Below, piece after piece: positions 46,275-59,169 of a DNA stretch of 64,000 nucleotides (the first letter of the stretch is position 1; the number at the start of each line of letters is the position of its first letter). This DNA is from Caprimulgus europaeus. Its lineage: Eukaryota > Chordata > Aves > Caprimulgiformes > Caprimulgidae. The position numbers and the translations under genes are program-made. The notes below the pieces were generated by a model. That model was not told the DNA's origin. It did not search any database and saw nothing but the letters and a program-made list of their open reading frames with translations. The stretch is from contig OU015523.1 in the NCBI GenBank assembly GCA_907165065.1, forward strand, positions 44,133,702 through 44,197,701. Direction: 5' to 3'.

Positions 46275-46609
46275 GTCAAGAATTTCTACAAAATATATTT
46301 CCTACCTTAAAACCCCCCACAAATAATCTACTTAAACAATGTGAAGTAAAGCACTGCCAAAGCAAGACTAGACAATAGGTGCTTTGAGGAGCTGCACCAG
46401 TAACATTTTGTTCCCCTTAGGGAGGGACATTCTTGTCTAGGTTTCTTGGGGAACCTCATCCTATCTAAATGGCATTCTCTGGGAAACAGCTACTGGTGAG
46501 CAGTCAAGCCAAAGCTAAAATGGATACAAGGACACTGAAGATTACTTTGCACAGATTTTTAAATACAATGCATCTGCTTGTCAAAAAGTCTGTAACTTCC
46601 TTATGACAC

Positions 46610-46634
46610 GATACTCTCCTTCCAGTGCATTCAG
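46610..46634. repeat. 25-bp exact copy of intron sequence at 41911-41935
   Basis: The word GATACTCTCCTTCCAGTGCA plus TTCAG is identical at both places, in the same orientation, with unrelated flanks. A 25-base exact match is not expected by chance in a 64 kb window. Confidence 0.93.
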
Positions 46635-49600
46635 AACAGTGGGGTTTGGGAGTGCTCCAGCAGGCAGAACAGAAAATTGAAGCTGAGTGCATGTTTCCCA
46701 TTTCTTGGTTGAGTGCTCTAATCTAACTAAATAGTTAATTTGTAGTGACAAAAAAATAGTAGCTCCTTATTAATCATGTTTTAAACTAGTCTCCAAAGGA
46801 AGAATCTATCTCAAATACTGTTTTTCTGTCTCTCTGCCACCACCACTAGTAATTTTGAACTATTATGTCCAGTTTCAACCAAATTTTACAGAGAAATGCA
46901 AGTTTTAAAAGAGAAAAAAATTAAAAATGTCTCAATTTTGTCAGCCATATATAGAATATCCTTCCTTGGGGGAAGAAAGCAGTAAGAACTCAATCTCCAT
47001 TACATTGTGTGATGTTGCAGACAAGCAGCGTATGTAGCCTACGCAATGAACTAACATGCACAGCTTTTGATCAGTCATTGTACACAATTGTCATTTTACA
47101 CAAGCTAATACAGAATGAGATTGGAAAACATGGAATACATTTTGTATATGGACCAATTCAGCAGGCATATAGCAGTGGTGGTAAGAGTATTCTTCCTGTA
47201 CTAGGAAACACATGCTAGAGCTGTCAGATGACACAGGTTCAAGCTGAAGTTTCAAACAAGGACTGACAGACACTGGGTGCAAAGCAAACAGACACCACAT
47301 CACTAAGCCCTGAGAAGATGGACAGAATTGGGGTACAAAGAAAAGCAAAGCTTTGAGCAACAAAGGAATTCAACAGTGAAAATTCAGATTCCTGTAGGAA
47401 TCAGAAAGGTTCTTTACAGATCAAATTTAGACTTTGTTACTTAAATCTTTACTTAAAGGTCCTTTCGGAGACCTGAGCTCTTTTGTGGATCTGGTTCTCT
47501 GCTTCTCAAAAACAGGCTAAAATTCCAATTCTCTGAAATAGAATTCTCATTCTTTAAAGTATCATTTTTGCATTTCAAAAGGTTTTTTTCAAGATTGTAC
47601 TCTGAAACAGAACAGTACTGAAAACAATGTTCAGTCTGATTGCAGAAACCCTCCTCAGACAGTAGCTCACTATCCAACTCCTAGCATGGAAAATTCTCAC
47701 ATCCAGTTAATGTATCACCTAGGTAGATAAGCTGTTGCGCGTTGATTCAGTTCTTGAGACTTCAATGAATATCAAGGAAAGAAAAAACTCAAGTAATCCC
47801 GAACTGTTTCAGGAACACAGAATAACATTTCTGATCTCTACCAATTACTACTACTAGCTTATATAATGAAGTGTGAAAGTTGTAGTTCACTCAGCCACAG
47901 TTTTGCTTCATTCAGCTACATCTATTACTAAGCGTCTCATTATCTTGCTCTATTAAAAAATTCTGGCCTCAACATTTCACTTTACATTCTGAAGCAGTAG
48001 CAAATTTGCAAATATACAAGTCAAACCTCTCTTAGCATTGGTACTACCTCTGCTTATTGAGCACATATATTAGAAAAGTTCTGTGTTATAAAACTACAGG
48101 AAAAGCACTGTTTTACAGTTAAGTATGCAACAACAGATGAATATTACTGAAAACACTGTGTAAAACTTTGGGACATACACAAACTGATTATTCAGATGTG
48201 ATTACCTTTGTCCAAAATGGGGCAGAATATGTCTCTTCTCCATGTACAAATCTGCTAATACCATTTAATAAGAGTAAGATAAAAATTTCTTAATCCCTGC
48301 CTGTTCCATTTGCTTTAATACAGAGGGGGAAGGAGACACCTGTTTGCAGGAAAAGGCTATCTCCAGTCTTGGAGATGGGAATGACTTTGTGCTAGGGCTC
48401 CATCCTTTCCTTTACCTCAAAATATCCATGGGAATTGCTTCTGGAGGAAACACGGTATTTACTGCCTGTCTACTTAGCCACAGATGAGAGGGGAGTATAT
48501 CCTATGGGAGCTGATCAGTTCTGACAGCTCTTTTGCTAGCCACCCAGAGATTTCTCTCCCAAGTTTCCTCACAAGATTGTAGCACCTGGTGTTCCCTGTC
48601 ATTAGTGTGAAACTAGAAGAGTTCCCTAATTCAAAAGCATTTAATTTCATTTAAAGGATAGAGGTCTCCTATTTTTCCATTGTCTCTACATAATATATAT
48701 GACATGACAGTGTTTTACAAACAGTGCAGGAATGTATCTCTGTTGTTTTCTAGAAAAATCCTTGACGTTAATCTTGAGAGAACTCAAGGAGAAAGGTGCT
48801 CCTCAGCGTAACTCAATCTCAGAACCATACCCATTCTTCTGTGAAAAGACAAACATATCCTACCATACTATATGCTGTTCTTGAAAATATAATGTGACAA
48901 AAAAAATAAATCTATTCAAATGTTTGTCTTGATTTTGTTTCAACCTGTTAGGATTTTTTTTTTCCTTTTTCTTTTGCATATCAAGGAAAATTTAACACAA
49001 AGCATAGGCACACAAAAAGATTCTTGAAAAATATGTAAAATTGTGTCCCTCAAAGTTACATCATTCAGCTATAATTTTAGTGCTCTACGATGACCCTCTA
49101 TGATCACAATAATTTCTTAAGCATGAATGTTTTAAGAAACTGAAAAAAAAAGTGTTTATTAAAAAAAAATTAACTATCAGGAGTAGAGATAGTGATAATC
49201 AATATTGAGCACTTGTCAGGGAAAAGCAGCACGTTGCTGCCTTTACTCAGGCGGTGCTGCTCCAGCGATATCTAGTACATCACATCAGGGTTTTATGCTG
49301 ATATATTCAGTAGCATACTAAGATATGATATGGCATGTTCTATAATTGGCTCATGTTTTCTGTCTGTACAAGTATGATATTAGAAAAGCCCAGAGATAAA
49401 TGCATGCTTAATTTCTGCTAGAAAAAGTTAAACCAATCACATTCTCTACTCATAGATAACATTTACATTTTATAAAAGTAATTTAGAAGCAAGCAAGAAA
49501 CAGTAATTTGATCCTCACTGATCCATATACATTCACATAATTTGGTTTGCCACAACACAGACACACATTTAAAAAAAAGGAACAAATTTCAGACAAATAT

Positions 49601-50276
49601 ATCCATCCTATGGCTAATATATTTTCTGAATAAAGTAGTAGAGTTTTACTTTGACTTGCATAAGCATTATTATGTTCTTCAACATTTAAGTGCTTAGAAT
49701 AGATTTTTCAATAATCTCGATTTTAGCAAAAAATCACAAAATCAATCACAGCAATCACTGGTGAGGCAACAGAACCCCATGAAACCATTACATGATCACA
49801 AAGCATTTATTTTTCTTGAGTTGCTTAAAATGAAACCTTTAAAAAAATAGCAAATTCATTTTTCAAAGTTAATCTCAAAATAAGAACATTAAATATTAAA
49901 TTTTAGTCAGTATTGATCAATGCATCATAAATGTAACATACATCACTACAAGAGTCTTTAAACTTAGGCCAAGTTACCTCGCAATGCAAGTTGTGAGAGG
50001 CAGGAGGCATCATTATCTGCATGTAAATCAGGACCTTAAGACAACTCCCAGACACTGTCCTGACTCCATTTGCACTCTGCCTTAAAACACTGCTACAATT
50101 GGAAAGTACTATCGAATCAGTACACAGCTTCCAGTCTTCTCAAGAGTTCTAATATTAGGTGCTGGCAATTTTGCAACATTACTTTCAAAATCTAGTGGAG
50201 TATCTTAGAATATTTTCTGTAGAGAAGAGAGGTGTGCAAGATGATTGATTCAGTTTCTTTCTTCAAACAGTTTGAC

Positions 50277-50595
50277 ATAGAATCATAGAATGGTCTGGAT
50301 TGGAAAGGACCTTAAAGATCATCCAGTTCCAACCCCCCTGCCATGAGCAGGGACACCTTCTAATAGACCAGGCTGCTCAAAGCCTCATCCAGCCTGGCCT
50401 TGAGCACTTCCAGGGAGGGGACATCCATAACTTCTCTGGGCAACCTGTTCCAGTGACTCAACACCCACACAGGAAAGCATTTCTTCCTCATATCTAATCT
50501 AAACCTAACCTCTTTCAGCTTAAAGCTATTTCGCCTTGTTCTGTCATTAAGTGCCCTTAGGAAAAGTCCCTCACCAAATGTATAAGTCATATCAC
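50277..50595 (-). mobile_element. CR1 LINE, 5'-truncated 3' end
   Basis: It begins with ATAGAATCATAGAATGGTCT, the reverse complement of the CR1 3' terminal repeat, followed by GGAAAGGACCTTAAAGATCA and TCCAGTTCCAACCCCCCTGC. Minus-strand translation gives FGEGLFLRALNDRTRRNSF, FPVWVLSHWNRLPREVMD and VPSLEVLKARLDEAL, the very end of CR1 ORF2. It is moderately diverged and lies on the same strand as CDKL5. Confidence 0.94.
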
Positions 50596-52849
50596 TGTGT
50601 ATTCTTGTGTAACTACAATCCTTTGCGGAATTGCCCTCAAGAGGTGTTTTGCTGTTTTAATCTTATATATCTCCCTGGAGAAAACTGCAATTCTCCTATT
50701 TTTCAGTTAAAAAAACAGCACACTTGGTTTATCTATGAAATATCACTCAGTGTAGGAGAACTTTCAGGAAATTACTTGCTAATCCAAAAGTCCTATTTAT
50801 TTTTAGGAAGAGACAGAGCCTCGGGTAAATAATGACAGAACAGTATGTCTGAGTTATCACAATGCCTTTATTTACTGGAAAATTGATTAGAACTTTTTCC
50901 AACACATACATGTTACAGTTTACTCAAGAAGAAGCATCTAGAATGAACTGCCACAAATCAACTTTATATCTCTTGAAACCAGAATGTTATTTACTAACCA
51001 GCTAAGTGCAGGAGAAGATTCTTAAGGGCACAAAGATTTATATACTTCACTTGTCCATTTTAAAGAAGGTGGCCATACTATCTCCTAGTTGAGGAAGAGC
51101 AAAAGGGGGACTAGAGAAATCTTAAATCACTCTGCACCCACTAGAAGGTTTCCAAGGAGGAGCAGCTATAAAAGCTCAGCTACTCCACTGGGTGAAGAAG
51201 CAGGAGAAAAGGCTGAAACCTGCAGCTACCAGTTTGTCAGGAAACAGCCAGTAAGCATGTGCAATGATGGAAAGAGACTTTAAAAAAATGCAAGCAGATT
51301 GAAACAGGTTTTTTTTTATTTATTTTTTTTAATCTATGTCTTTCATAAACACTTGCAACAACTGTGTTGTCTGTTCAGGTGTTACGAGTAAATGCTTGCA
51401 TTACCAATTTTACTTATCTGGTTTAAATCAAGCGTTATTTAAGGGAATCAGAAACAGGAAGCACTTCTCACCCAGCTGTTGGGCAAATATGTAAGCCAAA
51501 TGAGTGGCTCATCTGTATCCACAGGCCCACAGATTGAGGTCCCCCTTTGAACTGCCCCAGCCCCCACTGGCAGGCTCAGTAGAGACTAAAGGGTCCTTCC
51601 TTCGCTGGTGGGAGAGGTTCTCCAGACTGCAGTAAGCTTAGAGGCTCACCGGATGGTTGGAGCTGGAAGGCACCTTTCAACCAATCTTGAATATCTGGGG
51701 GTATACTGAATCGCCCTTGAGATATGCAAAATTCACCAGGACAAGATTTGGAGCAACCTGCTGTAGCTGACTCTACTTTGAGCAGTTATTAGGAGGCACA
51801 CCTCAATCCTGAGAGGAGTACATTACAATGTATGCATTTTATATAATTCAAAAATTTGAAATTTACCCATTTACAGGGTCTTTTTTCTCCCCTACTTTCC
51901 ACAAAAGTTACAAAGACTAATCTTAGCCTTGCAGGCTAGTCCATCCCACTTTCACTTAAGATCAGCAGAGGTGCACAGTGATTCATAGAGGGACTTGTTA
52001 AGGTGTTCTCAGTCACCTCCGCATAAATGGAGGAAGAGACTTCCCTAGACAGCCAGGAAAGCCTTGGGAGGCTCACCTCTCTAGACTAAAGTTAGCTCAG
52101 TGCAAATTCTCCCTGCCTCCTCCTTTACATTATGCTGAACACTGGCTTTTCGTAAACATTAGGAATTAGTAGTTTCTTTAACTCAAGGTTATAACATTAG
52201 CATTTTAACAGCCCTACAACCATAAAATACTACCCTGCAAAGAATACCTGAAGGAAGTGAACCCATTGTGAACCCACTCAGTATTTTCTACTAACTGCTA
52301 GGCTGATGATAGTGGTTAACATCAAAACTTTCATTGTTCCAAATGGGTTTTTCATATTTACTCACAATATCCTTCAAGCAAGAAAGTAAATAAGTATTCA
52401 CAAAGAATGTGTGCAGTAGTGTAATGAAAAGGATCTTGAATAAAAAGCAGCTTTTAAATACTGTAAGTACAGCTATTCTGGCTTTTCACAATGAACTAGT
52501 ACTATTGTAGCAATTTTTATTTTTTTTTATGATCTGGCTTTCATTTCATCCCATTATAGCACTAATCTATACCATTTTACAATTTGACTGTATTGTTTAA
52601 TCCAAGCCCTGGATGTAAAACAGAACCCAAATTCAGTAAATGGCTATAAAATTTTTCTGATATAAAAATGTCAGTAATAGTAATTTCAGTTTCAGACCCC
52701 AATCCTCTTTTTACCCAATTGTGGGTAAAATCAGTTGGAGTGGGGGTTTTTTTGTTTCTTTTAAGCAAAAAAAAAGTTAGTCTCTTCTCTTTTTATCAAG
52801 TACCTCCCCAGGTCTTCACAACCTTTCAAAGACAATCAAGAGCTGTCAG

Positions 52850-53960
52850 GAGTCCAGAACTACTGCAAGGACTCAGTACCGTTGGATGCCGCCTGTCTGG
52901 TGCCATTAAACCATATGAGCCGAGTTCTCTTGAGTAATTCCCAACTCAATCCTCACCCACTGCTGGTAATTCATCTTCTTCCTCAACCCTTCCTCTAAGC
53001 ATAGAGACCTGGGAGACACTGCTGGTGAAGACCAAGGCAAAGAAGGCACTGAGCACCTCAGACTTTATCTGGCTCTGCTGTCACTAAATCACCCACCCCA
53101 TTCAGCAATGGGCCTACATTTTCCTTATTCAGCTTTTCACTACCCAGGAAGAAGCCCTTTTTGCTGCCTTTGCAAGTTTTAACTCCAGCTGAGCTCTGGT
53201 TTTCCCAACACCACCCAGATCCAGCCAAGCACTCTTTCTAAATTCTTCCTTTTCAGTCTACCTGTGCTTCCACCTCCTCTATACTGGTTTTTTTTTTTTG
53301 CATTGGAGCTCCATTATGAACTCCCTACATAGGCAAGTCACTCTCCTGAAAAGTCTGCTTGTTTTCCTAAGCACTGAGATGGACCATTCTTGTAGTTAGA
53401 AAATGTTCTTAAAGGGTTGCCAGCTTTCCCTTGCTTTTTAGAGCTGCCTCTCACAAGTTCCCCACCTACCAGTTTCTTGAATATTCCCTGCTCAAGGTCT
53501 GTACTCTGTTACTTCCCCCCCCCACCCCGATCTTGAACTCCACTATTTCACAGCCATTGTGGCCAGTTATATTAATCTGGCTGGCCCTTCCAGCACCTGC
53601 ATCAAGAAATTTTCCCTGACATCCTCCATAAATCTCTGGGACCAGTTACATCCCATGTTGCCCTTCCAGCAGATATCAGGGAAATTATAATCCCTCATGA
53701 AAACCAGCTGTGATTAAGACACTTTGTCAGCTGTTTAAAGAAGGCTTTGCCCACTTCTTCACCCTGATCAGGCAGTCTGCAACAAAGTCCCAATACAATA
53801 CCACCTTTTCTGGCATCACCCCTAATTCTGAGCCACAGGCTCCTAACTACATCCCAAAAAAACCCCATGTCAACCACATCCCAAAGAAGACCTCCCTACA
53901 TTCCCTTCACACAAAGGGAAACCTCACTCCTCTATCTTTTGAGCCCATCTTTCCTGAAGT
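52850..53960 (-). mobile_element. Degraded internal CR1 LINE (ORF2 5' region)
   Basis: Blocks of antisense CR1 ORF2 are recognisable. GAGACCTGGGAGACACTGCT and GGTGAAGACCAAGGCAAAGA lie at about 53006-53045. CACCCACCCCATTCAGCAAT lies near 53091 and GATCTTGAACTCCACTATTT near 53530. CCTTCCAGCAGATATCAGGG and AATCCCTCATGAAAACCAGC follow near 53661-53705, then CCTGATCAGGCAGTCTGC near 53762. The order fits the endonuclease-to-early reverse transcriptase part of CR1, with many substitutions, indels and a possible simple-repeat insertion near 53290. Boundaries are approximate. It is the oldest-looking mobile element here. Confidence 0.8.
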
Positions 53961-56900
53961 CCTTCTATTCATCCACTGCAAAGCTCCAGTGTTAATTCTA
54001 TTCTAACAATTCTGAAATACTAAGTTTTCATTTTAGAGTACAAGCTGGAATAGGATTTCCCAAGGTTAGCTTTCTCAACTGACCATTATCTTAGAAAGAA
54101 AAATTGTCTATACTGGGGCTGAAGGAAAAAAAAAAAAAATAGCAGCAGCTACTGTCATTTCAATGCTGCAGACCTACGCACAAGGTTTACCCTAACTCCA
54201 ACTTGCCCTCTCATGAACAAATTAAAGTAACAAATTCTCCATATTCTGGAGTGGGCCTTCAACTACCAGATGTTGGAATCACCTATTCAGGTTCCAAATA
54301 ACCACTTCAGATATGCTCTAAAGCACAAACAAGAGCCATAGTTGAGGTTGGTTTTGTTTTTAATACATTAATTTGAAAGGGAATATTTCTTTAGTAATGA
54401 TAAGCTTTCCGCATCTGGGGGAAAGCCCAAGCTAATATTGTTCTTGTCTAGAATCCCAAAGATGACAAGTTTTATGTTTGCTGTTTCCAATTTTTGAACT
54501 GAAAACTGTTATTTTTTTCCCCCCATTTTTGGCATGTAAAATAGTGCAACACTGTCTTGTCCATGCAATTTAACAACTAAAAGGTGTTATGAATGTAACC
54601 AACACCTTTGGTAATCAGGTCTCTGCTCACTGATAGGTTTGGCTGTGGAACATTCATAGACTTGTACATTAATCCTAAGAATCTGCCATTCCATGTACTT
54701 TCTGTCACACAGTATCTCCTTTCTCCTCAAGTAGCACTAAGGCTCACAAACATCCCTTTCCCTTTCTTCAGATTTTTAATGATAATATTTTCGTGTCATT
54801 CTCTGTGGAAGGGATGATAAATTTGAACAGGAAATGCCACCTGCATTTTCTAGCCTCAGTTTTTTTGGTTTCTTCGATTAGACAACAGTATTATTGAAAA
54901 AAAAATACCACCCCCCTCACCTCCCCAAATTCCCCAAGGATTTTGTGGCATTTACAAAAATACAAGTTTTTGCTCTCTCCTCGCTCCCCCCACCCCCCCC
55001 CGCCCAAGAGATTTTTCCTGACATTATGCTCTTATCAAAGCAAAATTCTAGAGTTATCTTGTAACAGGGAAAGCTCTACACATGACTTGGTACTATTTTC
55101 TTGTCTTCAATTTTTTAATTGTTTTAGTATTATAACAGAGCAGGATCATTTTTCCTGATGTTTTATTGATCAGTTCTCCTCATTTCCGACTCTTTCTCTA
55201 CCAGCCTGATGGATGGATGCGCTACAGAATCCTAAATCAATGCTCTTTCCTACTTTCTTTTCAATTTAGCTGTTTAAAAAAAAAAAAAAATTCCAGTCTA
55301 TATAGTGAGTTTCAGGAGACATCTTAATTTCTTCTCAAAGTTTCTACATTCAGGTTTGCAGAGAAAGAAAGGCTTTTCTTCTCGAGGATTATACAGACAG
55401 TGTATGCTTTGGACAATGAGAGAGAAATTCCTGTCTCTTAAGAAAACTGCCATTTTGCTCTGCCAAGCATTTAAAACTGCATTCCTTCTAGAGATTTTTC
55501 TCTTGCTTATAGAATAGCATTAAGGATTAAAACACAGTCCAAACTGCTTAAGAAAAAAGATAGCAGGCAACACATGCCTCAAACACATGCAGGTTTTACT
55601 GATGTCTGTTGCAGAGGTGAGTGGAACAGGAGGGCTACCTTTACACAAGCTGCATGGCAATCTAACTTGAAAAAGCAGAATATATATATGAGGAAATAAA
55701 GGAATTGGCAACCAAGAAAGACTTCTGTTACTACTAATAGATGAAGATGAAACAGCAGCTAAGTCTTCATAAAAATAGCATTTCTACAGATGAAATTTCA
55801 GTTTTGGAGCTAAATTGAAGAAGCTTGTGCATTTATTTTAGGCAGTATCTGCAGCATCCAAAGGCTCATGAATAGATCAGTATATTTTCTCTTATATATC
55901 AAAAAGAAGAAAAAAGTCAAAACATCACACAAGTTCCAGGAAGACTAAAAAAGCTATTCTAACAAAAATTGCCCCTAAAGATAATACTAACACATCCCAA
56001 TTTTATAACTTATACACGCACATGCTTTTGAGCCAGATGTCATGCAGAATGCACCTCAATATGAATGTTTGCCCAAACATGACAAGTAAATTCTTCTTGG
56101 AAAAAGGGGAAGGAAAACAGTGTCTTGATCTCATGAAGTTTATTGTCCTAAACACTGGAAACAGTATGTGAGGAGAAGGGATAAAAAGTGCAGAATGAAG
56201 GGCTGGCAGCCAGGGAATACATAGGCTATAAAGATTAGAAAAAGAAGGCAGACAAATGTAGGCTGAAAACAGATTGAAGGAGAGAACTGAGATAAGGCAC
56301 CTGGACTCAGAAGTTAGTATTAAAACCAGCATAACAAGTAAGCAAATAAATCTCTGGACGGCTAAAATTTTACTGGAATCCAATTTTACTGAAAGCAGAG
56401 GAATGGTAAAAATTCAGAAATAGCTGCAAACCCACTAAAACCACAGATGAGTCTCATTCCACACCATTCTGGTATGCATGGGGGATGAAGGCAACAGGTT
56501 ACTAGCGACACCATTTCAAATACTAGAAGCTGACAACTGTGTGACAACTGCGTGGGTATCCATATGGTGTTATATGTTGAATTTTGTATTTGAGAAGTCT
56601 AAAAAATTACATGCAAAAAAGTTTATCACAGTGTATACAAGCTAGGCAGTATTTTGAGGGGAAAAGGTAGCATTCTTTTATTAGAATGACTGGTGCACAC
56701 ATAAGAAACTGAAGCCCTTCTACAGGTCTAAAATAGAAACAGCAATCTCCAAAGTGAAATTAAAACTAAGAACAAGTATATTCTGTGTTTAAAAAGACTC
56801 AATAAATCTGCAGAAAACCTCAAATATTTCCTAAGGTAGTCTCCATCTCATTCAGCTTCAGCCAGCTAAGAGTTATATATCCAATGTGTGCTGTCAAAGT

Positions 56901-59118
56901 TTTCCCCATAGCTAGTAAAAGCAGGGGAGGGAGAGAAGATTCAGCCAGACGGTTACCAATTTTAACCATTTCCAGATGGTATGAATTACTTTTTGAACGC
57001 TGGACTTTCTCAATTTATATAAACTAGGAAGATGGGTTAGGTAAGACCTCTGCACCAAAACAGTGGGTGAGATTAATTCCACCCGAGTTACTTGACTTTG
57101 CAACTCTTCTGTCTGTATGTTTTATTTTTTCACACATGCACAAACTTATGTGCATGCATGTGTTCTTAAGGTGCACTTCAGAAATGGTGATCAACATTAG
57201 TAACTTCAGAGATAACACCTTCTCTGCATCCATATTCTTTGAGTTCCATTAATATCACCACAGTCCATTGGATTGTGTTTGTAATACAGACATTAGAAGC
57301 ACAAATAAAGTATTCCCAACTGTGCTATTGAAGTAAGAACATCTCCATTGCCAACCTAACTGTGCAGCATCAATTCTCACATCCCACAAAGCAATCTGGC
57401 ATAGCTAGCAGCAAGACCAGGATTTCTGAAGCTCATCTTTCTTCTTTAACCTACACATTAGAGAATAAACTATATGTTTTCTGGTGAGTATATTCATGAA
57501 GCTATAAATATTTCTGCTACAAGCTTTGCATTTCCTTTTCCTGGTTTGGTTTAAAGTACTACCCGAGACCAATAAAGCTTTGAAAAACATCCAAAGAAGG
57601 CCCCATTAGAAGCAGCTCCTTTCCCCACGTTAAGATTCCAAGAGAACGTTTCAGGTAAGATCCTTGAGTAAGAGCACAAATATTTACATGAGGGGTTGTC
57701 AGTAAGAAAAATATGGATTTAGAATGTGCATTATATTTTGATCTTCTAAAGCTTTTTTTAAAACTCAGTTCCAAGGCACTATAAACATTCATTTAAGTGG
57801 AAAAGAAAAAAAAAGTAACAATTGGAACAGCTTTAGGATTCTTTGTGGGGTAAAGGCTTCAAATCTTTTACTTAGTAAGATTTCTCATTAATATTTAACA
57901 ACAGTACTGTTAGTTCAGATTTGATTAGGGGGATATCAAACATTTAATACTACTGCAAAAATCCAAAAGCTAAAACCGTACAAGTAAGTTTGGACCTTCA
58001 TTGCAGTACTTGGTCTAAACTAGATGCAGATATGAAAAACAGAGCTTCTTCAGAGGAAGGCTGCCTTCTGTCCCTTGTAAACCGATATAGTAGCAAGCCT
58101 TCTGCTGGTACAGAGCATAAACAATAGCTGTAACAGCAGTTTGTTGACTAGCATTTTTGTTTGAATGCACTAAATCTGATTTGATTTCATTAGAACATGA
58201 TTCTGGATATGATTTTTTTTTTTTTTTAAATCAACATTACAATATAAGAATATATAGCCAAAGCTCTGGGTGTGACAAGTAATACAAAAGAACACTAAAA
58301 AGTGAATCAGTAATTACTCTAAATCCAGTTAAAATCCTCACTGGAAAAAAATTAATCAGTCTCCTCACACAGGTTTCATGCAAGTAGTATAGTGTAAATA
58401 GTCAACTATCACCACCTCTTCAAAAAAGAAAATGTGGCCTTGAAGAATGTTAATTGTTAACCTACCCCAAACAAATTCATGGACAAAAGATCCCTGGATC
58501 TAATTATTCCTTTACTTTTGCCTTTCCACAGATTTTTCTTTGCAAGAGTAAGCTATGCCCTCACAACTTGATTCCTAGCCAGACATTTTCAGAAAAGGCA
58601 TGTCCTCCCATTGAAAAATTGAGTCTTACTGTTTACTGGAGAAGTAAAGCTACTAAAATTAAGTAGACTCTTCATTTTCACTTTTTTTTTTTCTTTTTAA
58701 TAGCTCAGAAGTGGTAAAAGATTGCCTTCCTTCATACAAACGTATTTAGTGAAAAAGCACTTCTAGCAATGAGGATAATTTTTCAGAAAGGTCCTGAAAC
58801 ATGATCTTCAGATCAAAAGATGAGTGAAAACTGAAAAAAATATAATCATGAGACTTCAGTTGTGAAGTTTTTAAATTCAGATTTTGGTTAAAGACTTGTA
58901 CACTCCTGCTGAATACTTTGATAAAAGAACAGAATGCCACTTGCATTTCATATTGAGGCAGAAATGTTCAGTTCTTGTATTCATAAAAAGGACCAGCAAA
59001 ACAGTGTCTTAAGTAGTATAAAGAAAAATCCGCTGAGAGCCAATGGATGGAATGAGCTAGTATCAGTTTCTAAAACTGACCAGAAGAGACCACTTGCTGT
59101 AACTCATTAACTAAACAA

Positions 59119-59169
59119 ATGTGTGTATGTGTATACACTTGTGCATGGCTCTGTACATGTACATATGTG
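59119..59169. repeat. TG/TA-rich simple repeat
   Basis: ATGTGTGTATGTGTATACAC followed by related TGTACATGTACATATGTG units. An intronic imperfect microsatellite. Confidence 0.75.

Noticed and set aside
50300-50497. Plus-strand open frame over the CR1 copy
   Set aside because: It is the antisense of CR1 ORF2 sequence, not a host gene.
51480-51790. Slightly GC-richer stretch with a GGTTGGAGCTGGAAGGCACC motif resembling a CR1 end
   Set aside because: Only about 20 bases resemble the CR1 3' region, too little to call an element.
56003-56383. A 126-codon minus-strand open frame rich in hydrophobic residues
   Set aside because: It lies in a long AT/pyrimidine-biased intron, has no recognisable domain and no splice context; this length is expected by chance in 64 kb.
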